64,000 bases of DNA from Marinicella pacifica (GCF_014636635.1 NZ_BMEO01000001.1:62001-126000); one strand, 5' to 3'. Positions 1 through 9,964 are shown, counted from the first letter of the stretch. Made by a program: numbers and translations. Notes: a model not told the origin generated them from the letters alone.

Positions 1-758
1 AATTCTTTGTCATTGGATTGATCTCCATCCACCATGATCATCGGCACCCAGGTCTGGCCGCCATCTTCTGAATAAGAGCTGCGAATATTACAACCCCCAA
101 AACCACAACTGCCTAAATCTGCCTGATAAACCCTTTGGGGGCTGACATCCAGGGTTGACCAGTCAACCGTCGGATCACAACAGGAACTGGGATTAACCTG
201 AGAAGCAAACCAGGTGGCGCCACCATCTGTTGTGTAATACATTTCCTGACCGCCATTGGCATTGGCACCGGCGACCGCTTGCATGTTATTATAAGGATTA
301 AATTCGACGGTCACTTCATTACCACCGGTTTGTAGCACCACCTCACCGGTGGGATTGACCACCGCGCCTTTGCGTGGATCATCCGGTTTACCGTCTAAAG
401 TATATGGATGGTAGTATTTTCCCAAACCTTCTTTATACCAAACCCCATCCACCAACAATCCGCCATAATGGATTAAAAACGCATGGTACAGTTCCCGTGG
501 GTAGAACTCAGTGATATGGGGGTTGGCCTGACGGGCTTTCACTTTAAAAAAGGCCGGCACATTTCTGACATAATGATCGTTTTCAGGCAAAATAGCCAAA
601 TCTTCCTGGGTCAACTGATAATTGCGGTCATCCCAGGGACCGAGTTTTGCCAAAGCGGCATAATCAACCCGCTGATCAACACCTAATTCTTGTCTGATTT
701 CCGCATGGACGGATAAAGATGTCATCCACAAAAGGACAACGCTCAAAATAATTTTCAT
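1..758 (-). CDS. Secreted protein with Asp-box (BNR) repeats, 3' end outside window
   Basis: This is an open frame of 252 codons running off the left edge, so the C-terminus is missing. It starts at ATG 758 with a clear signal peptide (MKII..., hydrophobic core, cleavage after SVHA near residue 19). Two Asp-box-like motifs are visible, TTDGGATW near residues 176-183 and SEDGGQTW near 230-237. Such motifs mark beta-propeller folds of the sialidase/BNR type. Cysteine pairs (SSCC, GSCGFGGC) fit an exported, disulfide-bonded protein. The missing tail could carry the IFK-D-GF-E ending seen on other secreted proteins here, but this cannot be checked from the window. The substrate is unknown, and Asp boxes alone do not imply sialidase activity. 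Confidence 0.75.
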   Translation of the reverse strand, partial: MKIILSVVLLWMTSLSVHAEIRQELGVDQRVDYAALAKLGPWDDRNYQLTQEDLAILPENDHYVRNVPAFFKVKARQANPHITEFYPRELYHAFLIHYGGLLVDGVWYKEGLGKYYHPYTLDGKPDDPRKGAVVNPTGEVVLQTGGNEVTVEFNPYNNMQAVAGANANGGQEMYYTTDGGATWFASQVNPSSCCDPTVDWSTLDVSPQRVYQADLGSCGFGGCNIRSSYSEDGGQTWVPMIMVDGDQSNDKE

Positions 759-870
759 AGAATTCCTCTCTCTTAACAGGGTAATTTTCAAAAAATAGTA
801 AACTTTTTTTTTGCCTGAATACAATCTTACAATAATTTTTTTATCGGTTTTGTGAAGTAAGTCTTGGTTA

Positions 871-1953
871 TTAAGCGGGCACATCCTCTTTTGAAATATT
901 TTGCTCATGCATCACTTCATCCGCATATTGCTTATCCTTAAAATTTGATTTTCTCTTATTTGACAGAGATTTATCGGTGATTAAGACCAATTCGACCGTC
1001 ACAGAAAAATGATCTGAACCGATCAGACGGTGACGCTTCAGTGATTTCAAGTGAAAATGACGGCTCACAAAAACATGGTCCAGAGGCCAGCGCAAAAATG
1101 GCAGCGATGCATGAAAAGTATTTAAATAACACCGCCCCACGCGAACATCAAGCAAACCGCTGATGCGTTTAAAAGCACGCAGTGGTTTTGACCAGGGCAC
1201 ATCATTTAAATCGCCGGCCATAAGTAACGGCTCAGTCATATCTTTGAGTTTCCGGGCCAGCGCCAGTAATTCGGCATCGCGTTCGGTGGATTCTTCGTTT
1301 TCAGAGGGACTCGGGGGTGCCGGGTGCATAAAATGAGCCAATACCTGATTGCCGTCAATATCTATACAGGCATGCACTGAAGGCACAAAATCCTGTACAA
1401 GATGATTAACCTGGACATCGCTTAAAGGGAATTTAGAGAAGACGTGCATGCCGTACATGCGTTCATTGGGCTGGCTGATTCGATGGGGGTAATCTGAGGT
1501 CAGTTCCTGTAGTGCCTCATGCCAAGCCTGGTTGGTTTCCATACAAACCAGGACATCCGGTTGCTGTTTATTAACCAAATCCACCAATGCTGAATAATGA
1601 TCATTTTTCATCAACACATTGCTAAGCATTAAGGTGAAGCGTGACTGACAATCTGTTTCATTAAAATCAGCCACTTCTTTTGTATGCCAGCGGGTGTATG
1701 GGAACAAATAATATGCCTGTAAGACGAGACATGCGGCAATCAAGGCCAACATCACATAGTCCACAGTGGTTAAAACACCCAGAAAAAAAGGTGCGCTAAG
1801 CACTAACAATATAGCCAAAATAAAGCCTTGAATACGGACAAAATCAAAAGCCCGAATCCACCAGATGCGGCGTTCGATAAATGGCATCACCGCAAATACA
1901 CAGATGATGGCCGTGATGATCGTTAAATATATCTGACTGTCTAAAAATGGCAT
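871..1953 (-). CDS. Membrane-anchored endonuclease/exonuclease/phosphatase (EEP) family protein
   Basis: The 360-residue protein has three hydrophobic helices in the first ~85 residues (MPFLDSQIYL..., then a cluster ending in AYYLFPY), followed by an EEP domain. The domain shows the family landmarks in order: LVCMETNQAW (metal-binding Glu), AGDLNDVPWS (the Asp-x-Asn pair), LDHVFVS and the final GSDHFSVTVEL (catalytic Asp-His). These match the DNase I/exonuclease III-like fold, so a Mg-dependent phosphodiesterase acting outside the inner membrane is likely. The substrate could be nucleic acid or a phospholipid and cannot be told from sequence. The lysine-rich C-terminal tail beyond the domain is a variable extension. 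The gene stands alone. Confidence 0.8.
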   Translation of the reverse strand: MPFLDSQIYLTIITAIICVFAVMPFIERRIWWIRAFDFVRIQGFILAILLVLSAPFFLGVLTTVDYVMLALIAACLVLQAYYLFPYTRWHTKEVADFNETDCQSRFTLMLSNVLMKNDHYSALVDLVNKQQPDVLVCMETNQAWHEALQELTSDYPHRISQPNERMYGMHVFSKFPLSDVQVNHLVQDFVPSVHACIDIDGNQVLAHFMHPAPPSPSENEESTERDAELLALARKLKDMTEPLLMAGDLNDVPWSKPLRAFKRISGLLDVRVGRCYLNTFHASLPFLRWPLDHVFVSRHFHLKSLKRHRLIGSDHFSVTVELVLITDKSLSNKRKSNFKDKQYADEVMHEQNISKEDVPA

Positions 1954-2121
1954 ACTAATGATTGCTAAATCTTGTCATTATAGAGATAAAGCCATTATGT
2001 TTATGATAAACAGGGCTATTTTTGTCATTTTATACAACCGACATCGGTCTTTTCAGCTAAAATGAATAACAATCACTTATTAAACTTCAGCCGGTAAAGC
2101 ATAGATATTTTGAATTAATGC

Positions 2122-2149
2122 TTGAACTATCGGGATTTGATGTTATATT
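2122..2149 (+). promoter_or_regulatory. Candidate sigma-70 promoter of the RND operon
   Basis: TTGAAC (2122-2127) and TATATT (2144-2149) are separated by 16 bp and lie about 58 bp upstream of the adaptor gene start. The match is reasonable but the region is AT-rich, so chance is possible. No operator-like palindrome was seen beside it. Confidence 0.35.
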
Positions 2150-2206
2150 AGCTTTATCAAATACATTAGCGTTTTGCTCGACATGTGACCAAAAAACCAT
2201 CACTCT

Positions 2207-3217
2207 ATGAAAATTATAATTAGCTTTATTTTATTAATCAGCCCTTACCTTGTTACAGCCGATACAACGTGGTATACGGTAAAAGCCACCGAGGAACCCG
2301 TTTACAGAACCTTTCAGGGCCGCATCGAGGCGATTCAGCAGGCCACTGTTTCGGCTCAGACCAGTGGTCGGGTGGCGAAAATCCATGTGGATGTGGACGA
2401 CTATGTGACCGCCGACATCGTTATTATTGAGTTCACCAATCAGGAACAAAAACAAGCCGTTGAACGGGCTCAGGCTAATCTTGAGGCCGCCAAAGCCACA
2501 GAAAAACAGGCACTGGCCAGCTTTAAGCGCGCGAAAAATATTTTTGAAAAGAAACTGATTTCACAAAGCGAATTCGACCGCGCTGAAAGCCAGAAAAACA
2601 CCGCTGTTGCAGCCGTTAAAACCCAACAGGCGGCCCTGGAAACGGCCCGGACACAGCTGGAATATACACTAATTAAAGCCCCCTTTGACGGCATTGTCAC
2701 CGAACGGCATGTGGAACAAGGTGAAGCGGTCAATGTCGGCACACCTCTGATGTCAGGTTTGTCTTTAGATCATTTACGGGTGGTCACCCATATCCCTGAA
2801 TCAATGGCCGATCGCATTAACGAACAGGGTCGCGCCCAGGTTGAATTACCTGACGGCTCCCGAGTCGAAAGCCGTGATTTAATCCTGTTCCCCTATGCCG
2901 ATCCGGTTAGTAAAACCTTTCAAATGCGGGTCAACTTACCGCCGAAAACGCCGGGCTTATTTCCGGGCATGTCGCTTAAAGTTCATTTTAAAACCGGTCA
3001 GCAAGAGCGCCTGATGATTCCCACTCAGGCCATCGTCCGGCGTGGTGAACTGTCTTTGGTTTATGTTAAACACGGCGACCAGCAATTACCCAGGCAAATT
3101 CGCACAGGTCAACAAAGCAATCAGATGACCGAAGTCATATCAGGTTTAGCGTCCGGTGACACCATTGCCGCCAACCCCTTAAACGTGGCTGTTACACAGC
3201 AACCATCTAACCGATAA
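2207..3217 (+). CDS. RND efflux periplasmic adaptor subunit (membrane fusion protein)
   Basis: The 336-residue protein has an N-terminal signal peptide (ends near VTAD, residue 19). It then shows the AcrA/HlyD layout: a first lipoyl half (GRIEAIQQATVSAQTSGRV, about residues 38-56), an Ala/Gln/Lys-rich helical hairpin (about 80-145), a second lipoyl half (IKAPFDGIVTERHVEQGE, about 154-171), and a beta-barrel and membrane-proximal region to the end. It links the inner-membrane pump to an outer-membrane channel. It is followed after 17 bp by the permease gene, so the two form an operon. No TolC-like gene lies nearby, so the channel must be encoded elsewhere. There is no lipobox, so it is probably a soluble or N-terminally anchored adaptor. 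Confidence 0.9.
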   Translation: MKIIISFILLISPYLVTADTTWYTVKATEEPVYRTFQGRIEAIQQATVSAQTSGRVAKIHVDVDDYVTADIVIIEFTNQEQKQAVERAQANLEAAKATEKQALASFKRAKNIFEKKLISQSEFDRAESQKNTAVAAVKTQQAALETARTQLEYTLIKAPFDGIVTERHVEQGEAVNVGTPLMSGLSLDHLRVVTHIPESMADRINEQGRAQVELPDGSRVESRDLILFPYADPVSKTFQMRVNLPPKTPGLFPGMSLKVHFKTGQQERLMIPTQAIVRRGELSLVYVKHGDQQLPRQIRTGQQSNQMTEVISGLASGDTIAANPLNVAVTQQPSNR

Positions 3218-3234
3218 TTGGGGGCATTCAGTTC

Positions 3235-6200
3235 ATGAACAAGCAAGATAAGCTGTCGATCTCAGGCTTACTGGCAAAAAGCTTTCAGAACAATCAATTA
3301 ACGCCGTTAATCGCTTTGGTTTTGGTTTTATTAGGTGCTTTTGCCGTGGTGATTACACCGCGTGAGGAAGAGCCGCAAATTGATGTCACCTTTGCCAATG
3401 TGATGATCGGCCTGCCCGGTGCCACCGCCAAAGAAGTGGAACAATTGATTACCAATCCCGCTGAGCAGGTCTTGGACGAATTGTCTGATATCAAGCATAT
3501 ATATTCAATTTCTCGACCCGGATTGTCGATTATTACGGTTCGTTTTAAAGTTGGAATAAAAAGAAACGATGCCATTGTTCGGCTTTATAATCAGGTGCAG
3601 TCCAACAGCGATTGGCTGCCCCGTAACTTAGGCGCCACCACACCCATCATCAAACCGTTGGGAATTGATGATGTACCGGTGTTGACCGCCACATTATGGA
3701 GCGATGACACCGATAAAACCCACCGTGATTTACTGGAAGTGGCACACAGTCTTGAGAATCAACTCAAACGTATTCCTGAGACCCGAATCATTCGCAGCTT
3801 TGGTGGCGATCAGCGTATTGTCCATGTTGAAATGGATCCGGTTGATATGTTGAATTATCAAGTGGGCTTTACGGATATTACTCAGGCTTTACAAGCCAGT
3901 AATTACAGTTTACCACTGGCAGAACGAATTGAAGGCAATCAGTTGATTCAAGTCCAAACCGGCTATTCATTTAATCACATCGACGACCTTGAAAATCTGA
4001 TTATCAAAGTCACGGAACAAGGTAAGCCCGTTTATCTACAAGACATTGCCCGAATTTATGACGGCGCGGATTCACCGGAATCTTATACCTGGATTGATGC
4101 CGGTCATGCCTGGGGTGACGGTGTTGCACCTCATTATTCGCCGGCCGTTACCATAGCTGTGGGTAAAAAACCCGGCAGCAATGCCGGTCAAATCACCCAA
4201 TCGGTTATGGCCGCCATAGAGCAATTAAAACAAAGTCGCATCCCACAAGATGTGCATGTCGAAATCACCCGAGATTACGGCCAAACCGCCAACGATAAAG
4301 CCAATCAGCTGATTAAAAAGCTTATTTTTGCCACCATTTCAGTGATAATTCTGATGTTGATTGCCATGGGCTGGCGTCAGGCTTTGGTGGTGGGTTTAGC
4401 GGTGAGTATAACCTTGGCCATCACCTTATTCGCATCCTGGGCGTATGGCTTCACCCTTAATCGGGTCTCCCTTTTTGCGCTTATTTTCTCCATCGGTATT
4501 TTGGTGGACGATGCGGTGGTGGTGGTTGAAAACATTCATCGCCGCAGCAAAAATAACAAAGACAAACTCAGTGACATCATCCCCCCGGCAGTCGATGAAG
4601 TCGGCGGCCCGACCATTTTAGCCACATTTACGGTGATTGCGGCCTTGATGCCAATGGCCTTTGTCAGCGGTTTAATGGGCCCGTATATGAGCCCGATACC
4701 GATTAATGCCAGTATGGGTATGCTGTTGTCCTTATTAATCGCCTTAATCATCACCCCCTGGCTCTATGGCAAGTTTATTGGCAAAGACCATAGTGAAACC
4801 AAACCGGCGCATGATAAAAAACCACAAAAAACATCCATCTTCCAACGTATATTGCCGATCTTTCTTAAACAAAAAAATGGTCGAACACCCCGTTATCTAT
4901 TGATTGGTTCTGTGGTGGCTTTATTGGTCATTTCTATTTTATTGGTCCCCTTTCAACACGTTATATTAAAAATGCTGCCCTTTGACGATAAATCTGAATT
5001 GCAGATTATAGTTGATATGAAAGAAGGCACCACCCTGGAAAGCACTAACCAGCTGATGGTTGAACTGGTTTCTGAATTAAACGCGTTCGAAGATGTTAAA
5101 CACGCAGTCGCTTACACCGGCATTTCATCACCCATCAATTTTAATGGTCTGGTCAGACAATATTTTCTGCGACAGGGAACTCATCTCGGTGATATTCAAA
5201 TTATGCTGACTGACAAGCATGAACGCAGTCAACAAAGTCATGAAATCGCTCTGCAAATGCGTGAAGTCGTTGATCGCATTGCTGATAAATATGATGCCTC
5301 TTTGAAACTCGTTGAAGTACCGCCCGGGCCGCCGGTGATTTCACCTTTAGTGGCCGAAATATATGGTGATCATTACCCGCAACAAATTGCTGACACAAAA
5401 AACATCGCACAACTTTTTGAGGCCGTTGATCATATGGTCGATATCGACACCACCGTGGAATATGATGCCCCTAAACAAGTGCTTGAGATTGATTTACCCA
5501 AAGCCATGCAGGCCGGTGTCTCGCAACAGCAAATCACCACCACCGTCAACACTGCACTGGCCGGTATGGACATGAGTTTTTTACATAACCAACATAATAA
5601 ATATGCGCAACCGATACGTCTTGAAATTGATCGTAACAAGCAAAATGATTTGAATCAGCTGATGACCGTGCCGATTAAAACCCAGCGAGGAGATTTTATT
5701 CAATTGGGCGAATTGGTCACGGTGGTCGATACTGTGATTGAAAAATCAATTCAACACAAAGACCTGCGGCCCATGACCATGGTCACTGCCGATATCGCCG
5801 GCGGTGCCGATTCACCACTGTATGGTATGTTCGGGGCGAAAAAGCTGATTGAAGATCAGTACCCTGAAATCGATCAGTATTTTATCGACCAGCCCCTGAT
5901 AACGGACAGCACGTACATCAAATGGGATGGCGAATGGCAGATCACCTATGAAACCTTCCGCGATATGGGTATTGCCTATTCGGTGGGGTTGATTTTAATC
6001 TTTTTGCTGATTGTGGCGCACTTTCATTCCTACTTTGTGCCTTTGATTATTATGGCACCAATTCCCTTAACCATTATAGGCATATTGCCCGGTCACTGGT
6101 TGCTCGGCGCGCAATTCACCGCCACTTCCATGATTGGCATGATTGCCCTGGCCGGTATTATTGTCAGGAATTCAATCTTGCTGGTGGATTTTGTCCATAT

Positions 6201-6453
6201 TCAGCTGGCTGCCGGTAGCGATTTAAAAACTGCCGTGATTCAATCCGCTGAAGTCCGTGCCAAACCCATTATTCTGACCGCCTTAGCGGCCATGATGGGC
6301 GCCTTCTTTATCCTTGACGATCCCATTTTTAACGGCCTGGCGGTATCGCTGATCTTCGGTATTTTTATCTCAACCTTATTAACGCTGGTGGTTATCCCGG
6401 TGCTGTTGTACTGGTATCAATCAAGACAGGATAATAAAAGCACTCAGCCATAA
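3235..6453 (+). CDS. RND efflux transporter permease subunit
   Basis: At 1072 residues this has the usual length of an AcrB-family permease. It has an N-terminal TM helix, a large periplasmic loop, a cluster of TM helices containing GILVDDAVVVVENIHRR (the paired Asp of the proton relay in TM4), a second large loop, and a C-terminal TM cluster with AGIIVRNSILLVDF. The sequence is of the hydrophobic/amphiphilic drug efflux kind rather than the heavy-metal kind, because CusA-type Met motifs are absent. It acts in the inner membrane with the adaptor encoded just upstream. The substrate cannot be read from sequence. A strong intrinsic terminator overlaps the stop codon. Confidence 0.9.
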   Translation: MNKQDKLSISGLLAKSFQNNQLTPLIALVLVLLGAFAVVITPREEEPQIDVTFANVMIGLPGATAKEVEQLITNPAEQVLDELSDIKHIYSISRPGLSIITVRFKVGIKRNDAIVRLYNQVQSNSDWLPRNLGATTPIIKPLGIDDVPVLTATLWSDDTDKTHRDLLEVAHSLENQLKRIPETRIIRSFGGDQRIVHVEMDPVDMLNYQVGFTDITQALQASNYSLPLAERIEGNQLIQVQTGYSFNHIDDLENLIIKVTEQGKPVYLQDIARIYDGADSPESYTWIDAGHAWGDGVAPHYSPAVTIAVGKKPGSNAGQITQSVMAAIEQLKQSRIPQDVHVEITRDYGQTANDKANQLIKKLIFATISVIILMLIAMGWRQALVVGLAVSITLAITLFASWAYGFTLNRVSLFALIFSIGILVDDAVVVVENIHRRSKNNKDKLSDIIPPAVDEVGGPTILATFTVIAALMPMAFVSGLMGPYMSPIPINASMGMLLSLLIALIITPWLYGKFIGKDHSETKPAHDKKPQKTSIFQRILPIFLKQKNGRTPRYLLIGSVVALLVISILLVPFQHVILKMLPFDDKSELQIIVDMKEGTTLESTNQLMVELVSELNAFEDVKHAVAYTGISSPINFNGLVRQYFLRQGTHLGDIQIMLTDKHERSQQSHEIALQMREVVDRIADKYDASLKLVEVPPGPPVISPLVAEIYGDHYPQQIADTKNIAQLFEAVDHMVDIDTTVEYDAPKQVLEIDLPKAMQAGVSQQQITTTVNTALAGMDMSFLHNQHNKYAQPIRLEIDRNKQNDLNQLMTVPIKTQRGDFIQLGELVTVVDTVIEKSIQHKDLRPMTMVTADIAGGADSPLYGMFGAKKLIEDQYPEIDQYFIDQPLITDSTYIKWDGEWQITYETFRDMGIAYSVGLILIFLLIVAHFHSYFVPLIIMAPIPLTIIGILPGHWLLGAQFTATSMIGMIALAGIIVRNSILLVDFVHIQLAAGSDLKTAVIQSAEVRAKPIILTALAAMMGAFFILDDPIFNGLAVSLIFGIFISTLLTLVVIPVLLYWYQSRQDNKSTQP

Positions 6454-6469
6454 CTGAGTGCTTTTAATG
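6436..6469 (+). terminator. Rho-independent terminator of the RND operon
   Basis: AAAAGCACTCAG (6436-6447) pairs perfectly with CTGAGTGCTTTT (6454-6465). The loop CCATAA contains the permease stop codon TAA. The flanking A and T runs could make it work in both directions, which would also serve the convergent M16 peptidase gene. Confidence 0.85.
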
Positions 6470-6509
6470 TTTCTTGAAATAGTCAATCCCGGCTTTTTTC
6501 AGGATTGAT

Positions 6510-9365
6510 TTAATAATCTAATATCTGACCATCACGATCCAAAACAACCGGTTCGCCATAGCCCAGTTCTTTCAGGCGATCTAACTGGGTTTTACCGTCA
6601 CCTACCACCACATAAATCATGTCCTGTTCATCGATGTATTGATTAATATAATCTTTCGCATCCGATAATGTCATGCCCTCTAACAGTGCCTGTTCTTGTT
6701 CCAGAAAGTCATGACCTAAATCGAACCGGGTTACCTCATTGAGCGCATTTAGCAATTGCCCCAGGGTTTCAAAACGCCGGGTGTTGCCTTTGCTGAGTAT
6801 ATTCTTGGTGACGGCTAAATCATCTTCAGTAAATGTATCCGCATAATGGCCAATCAGGTCTTTAAGAATGTCTAAGGATTCAAGCGTCACATTACTGCGC
6901 ACCTGGGTTGAAGCCACAAAAGCACCGGGATAGAATTCTGAACGTATCGGATAAGAATAGGCACCATAGGTATAGCCTTTGGTGATACGCAGCATTTGCG
7001 TGAGCCGGGCACTTGAACCTGAACCCAATCGATTATTGACAATTTCGATGGCTTTAAAATCAGTACCGGCCGGCAATTGCTTGCCGACAATCAAGACCGA
7101 TTGTTTGGCATCAGGCACATCGATAAAGTAAAGTTGCGGGGTTGTGCTCGGTGATTCGGCCGGCCGGTATGTTAATTCAATTTCTGTGTGTGGCAAGTTC
7201 TGATCCAGGCTTTGCAAAGCAGTTAATGCAGTGCTCGAGTCGATGGCACCGACCACATTAAATTGTATCAACTGAGTTGATAAATTCTGCTGATACCATT
7301 CCTTAATATCATCAAGCTCAATGTTATTCACTGAATCCAATGTACCGATCGATGGTTGGCCGGCCACATGATCTGTACCATAGAGTTTGCGGAAAAAGAC
7401 TTTCTGTGCAATGCTGTTCGGGTTACCGTAAGCCGCCGTAATATCTGTGAGAGTATTGTTTTTAATACGCTCAAAATCGTCGGCATCAAAACGCGGTTGT
7501 AACAGCATTTCGGTGACCAAATCCATGGTTTTACCAAAATTTCGAGCTAAACTATTACCTGAAATGGTGATGGCGGTGGTGCCCGCTGATACATTAATGC
7601 CCGATCCCAATAAACCGATCGCATCTTCAAATTCAGCCGCTGTTTTATCTTGGGTGCCCTCCTCCAGCATTTGAGCCACTAAGTTTGCCGTGCCGTTCTT
7701 ACCCGCTGAGTCCAGCATTTGGCCGCCTTGAATGCGTAAAGTGAAATTCACCAACGGCACTTCATCGTGCACAATTCCGGCCACCGAAATACCCTGGTCC
7801 GTTTTTGCCTCCCAGATAGCCGGTGATATGAGTGCCGGCAATTCTCCTATTGGGGGTTCAGAACGGTCATGTTTTGTCGCTGTTCTGGGGAAATCATCGG
7901 CATCTTCTTCGGTAAATTCGGGCTCTTGACCGGCCACAATGTTCTCTTCGACCACATCCGCTTTTTTTGAATCAATCAATGCCAGTTCAGGATGACCCTT
8001 GGGCACAAAGCTGGTCATAATCGCCGGTTTGTTCTTAATGTATTGATGATAAACACGCATAACATCATCAGCGGTGACGGCTTTAATGTTGGCAATATCC
8101 TGTTTATAAAACTCAGGATCGCCGGCATATTCATTATAAATACCCAGTTGAAAGGCTTTATTAAGGACACTGGAAATGCCGTTATAAAAGTCGGTTTCCT
8201 GTCGGGCTTTAATTTTTTGCAAATCAGTCGCGCGCACACCCTTGGCTTCAAAGTCCATTAAAGCCTGTTGTAATTCCTGGTAAGCCTGATCTAAATCCAC
8301 ACCTTCATGACCACGAACCCGGACCGTAAAGGTACCGGCCAGTTCCTCCGAACGGTTATAGGCAGAGACTTCCGCGGCTAATTGTGAACCCTTAACTAAA
8401 CGTGAAAATAAGGGCGATTGCTGGCCTCTGGCTAACACTTCGCCGAGGGCATCTAAGGCATAGGCATCTGGATGGTATTGTTCGACTGTCGGAAAAGTCA
8501 GCCTTAATTCGGGCAATTGCGCAAAGTTATCTTCATGATATAACCGCTGACTATTTTCTAAACTCACCGGCATGGCTGGCATCGGATCGACCGCTTGGCC
8601 GGCCGGAATTTCACCAAACCATTTTTCAACCGAGGCTTTCGCCGCCTCAAATTCAATGTCACCGGCAATTACCAAAGTGGCATTTCCCGGGGTGTAGTAT
8701 TGATCATAAAATTCACGCACATCAGCCAGGGTGGCATTTTGCAAATCCTCTAAATCACCGATTACCGTCCAGTTATAGGGATGAGACGTTGGAAACAAGG
8801 CCTTCTTTATAACGTGCGAGGTATGCCCATAGGGCCGGTTATCCACCCGCTGACGTTTTTCATTTTTAACCACTTGTTTTTCCCGCTCCAACGTGCCCTG
8901 CTTAACCGTGTTAATCATGTAACCGAAGCGATCGGAATCAATCCACATCAGTTTTTCAAAGGCATCTTTGGGCACCACTTCATAATACATGGTGCCATCT
9001 GACCAGGTGCCGCCGTTACGGGTACCGCCAAGCTCTGGAATCATTTTACGGTTAGCGCCCATCGGTACATTCTCAGAATTATTAAATGACATATGCTCAA
9101 AGAAATGCGCAAAACCGGTACGGCCGGCCTTTTCTCGATTTGAGCCCACATGCACAATGGTGGCCACCGCCACAATCGGATCCGAATGGTCTTCATGCAC
9201 AATCACCTCTAAACCATTGTCCAAAGTAAACGTTTGATAACTCAGGTCAAGATTGAACGCCGAATCAGGGGTCTCAACCTGAGCAACCGTTTTAAGCTGC
9301 TGCGGTTGACTGCAGGCTGTTAACAGAGCGATTAATAGAATCACTGAATATTTGGATCGTGACAT
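6510..9365 (-). CDS. M16 family zinc metallopeptidase, lipoprotein
   Basis: The 951-residue protein opens with a lipoprotein signal ending in LLTACSQ, so it is probably lipid-anchored and faces the periplasm. The inverted zinc motif HFFEH lies in GFAHFFEHMSFNN, with the distal Glu expected downstream in the E-rich stretch GTLEREKQVVKNEKRQR. The remainder follows the pitrilysin/insulinase layout of two M16 halves, each with an N-terminal and a C-terminal domain. The second half lacks a zinc motif, as is usual when both halves are fused in one chain. It likely degrades peptides in the cell envelope. It is a single gene, convergent with the RND operon. Confidence 0.88.
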   Translation of the reverse strand: MSRSKYSVILLIALLTACSQPQQLKTVAQVETPDSAFNLDLSYQTFTLDNGLEVIVHEDHSDPIVAVATIVHVGSNREKAGRTGFAHFFEHMSFNNSENVPMGANRKMIPELGGTRNGGTWSDGTMYYEVVPKDAFEKLMWIDSDRFGYMINTVKQGTLEREKQVVKNEKRQRVDNRPYGHTSHVIKKALFPTSHPYNWTVIGDLEDLQNATLADVREFYDQYYTPGNATLVIAGDIEFEAAKASVEKWFGEIPAGQAVDPMPAMPVSLENSQRLYHEDNFAQLPELRLTFPTVEQYHPDAYALDALGEVLARGQQSPLFSRLVKGSQLAAEVSAYNRSEELAGTFTVRVRGHEGVDLDQAYQELQQALMDFEAKGVRATDLQKIKARQETDFYNGISSVLNKAFQLGIYNEYAGDPEFYKQDIANIKAVTADDVMRVYHQYIKNKPAIMTSFVPKGHPELALIDSKKADVVEENIVAGQEPEFTEEDADDFPRTATKHDRSEPPIGELPALISPAIWEAKTDQGISVAGIVHDEVPLVNFTLRIQGGQMLDSAGKNGTANLVAQMLEEGTQDKTAAEFEDAIGLLGSGINVSAGTTAITISGNSLARNFGKTMDLVTEMLLQPRFDADDFERIKNNTLTDITAAYGNPNSIAQKVFFRKLYGTDHVAGQPSIGTLDSVNNIELDDIKEWYQQNLSTQLIQFNVVGAIDSSTALTALQSLDQNLPHTEIELTYRPAESPSTTPQLYFIDVPDAKQSVLIVGKQLPAGTDFKAIEIVNNRLGSGSSARLTQMLRITKGYTYGAYSYPIRSEFYPGAFVASTQVRSNVTLESLDILKDLIGHYADTFTEDDLAVTKNILSKGNTRRFETLGQLLNALNEVTRFDLGHDFLEQEQALLEGMTLSDAKDYINQYIDEQDMIYVVVGDGKTQLDRLKELGYGEPVVLDRDGQILDY

Positions 9366-9493
9366 AGAAGCCTCTTGTGGAGATAAAATATCGTACGACT
9401 ATACCAGAAACGATTTAGTTATCCTGTGTAAAAAGTCATCCATCCATGTGCATTTTTAAGCAACATCATGATAATGAACCTAAATTCTAAATA

Positions 9494-9509
9494 ACAAATG
9501 TTTGTCAAA
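9494..9509. promoter_or_regulatory. Possible operator of the ArsR-type regulator
   Basis: ACAAA-TG-TTTGT (9494-9505) overlaps a second small inverted repeat TTTG-T-CAAA (9501-9509), about 55 bp upstream of the ArsR-type gene. ArsR proteins commonly bind AT-rich inverted repeats in their own promoters. The arms are short, so this is only suggestive. Confidence 0.3.
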
Positions 9510-9562
9510 TTTATTTTTTTCAGGCAAAATAAACACGCTATTTAATCTAAGGTATAAAAACC

Positions 9563-9874
9563 ATGACAAAATCTATGAATGAGATGGTCGATCATGCAGA
9601 ATCGGCTTCGGGCTTGCTCAAGCTCATATCCAATAAACAGCGGTTAATGATTTTGTGCTTATTGCATGAGAATGAATTGTCTGTGGGCGCACTGAATGAA
9701 CATTTACCGGGTTTATCCCAATCAGCCTTATCGCAACATTTGGCTCAATTACGCAAAGCGAATCTGGTTAAAACCAAGCGTCAATCACAAACCATTTTGT
9801 ACTCTCTGGCCGACAGCAAAGCCGTTCAGGTTATTCACCTATTACATAAACTCTATTGCGGTTCAGGCAATTAA
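9563..9874 (+). CDS. ArsR/SmtB-family regulator, YgaV/SqrR/BigR-like (putative persulfide sensor)
   Basis: This is a 103-residue winged-helix protein. The recognition helix region reads LSQSALSQHLAQLRKANLVKTKR, followed by the wing QSQTILYSL. Two cysteines are placed as in the sulfur-sensing subgroup: Cys32 in RLMILCLL and Cys99 in the final helix ending LYCGSGN. From memory E. coli YgaV has the same pair (RLLILC... and ...VYC near the C-terminus). In SqrR/BigR the two Cys form a persulfide-dependent link that releases DNA. The metal-binding motif of classical ArsR/SmtB members is absent. No sulfide oxidation gene is adjacent, so its targets lie elsewhere or it regulates itself. The family call is firm and the sensing role is inferred. 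Confidence 0.8.
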   Translation: MTKSMNEMVDHAESASGLLKLISNKQRLMILCLLHENELSVGALNEHLPGLSQSALSQHLAQLRKANLVKTKRQSQTILYSLADSKAVQVIHLLHKLYCGSGN

Positions 9875-9880
9875 AAACAC

Positions 9881-9924
9881 ACACCATTTGGCATTATTTG
9901 GGGGAATTCCCCGACACCATTTGG
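9881..9924. repeat. Palindrome flanked by 11-bp direct repeats, between convergent genes
   Basis: The perfect palindrome GGGGAATTCCCC (9901-9912) lies between two copies of ACACCATTTGG (9881-9891 and 9914-9924). It occupies the gap between the convergent ArsR-type gene and radA. It may be a transcription stop or a small decayed insertion, and no function is known to me. Confidence 0.5.
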
Positions 9925-9964
9925 TTGAGGGGATCTCTTCACCATCTCACCATCCCACTAAGCC

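Noticed and set aside
8402-8812. 136-codon plus-strand frame inside the M16 peptidase gene
   Set aside because: Antisense shadow of a conserved gene with His/Pro/Arg-rich composition typical of such shadows.
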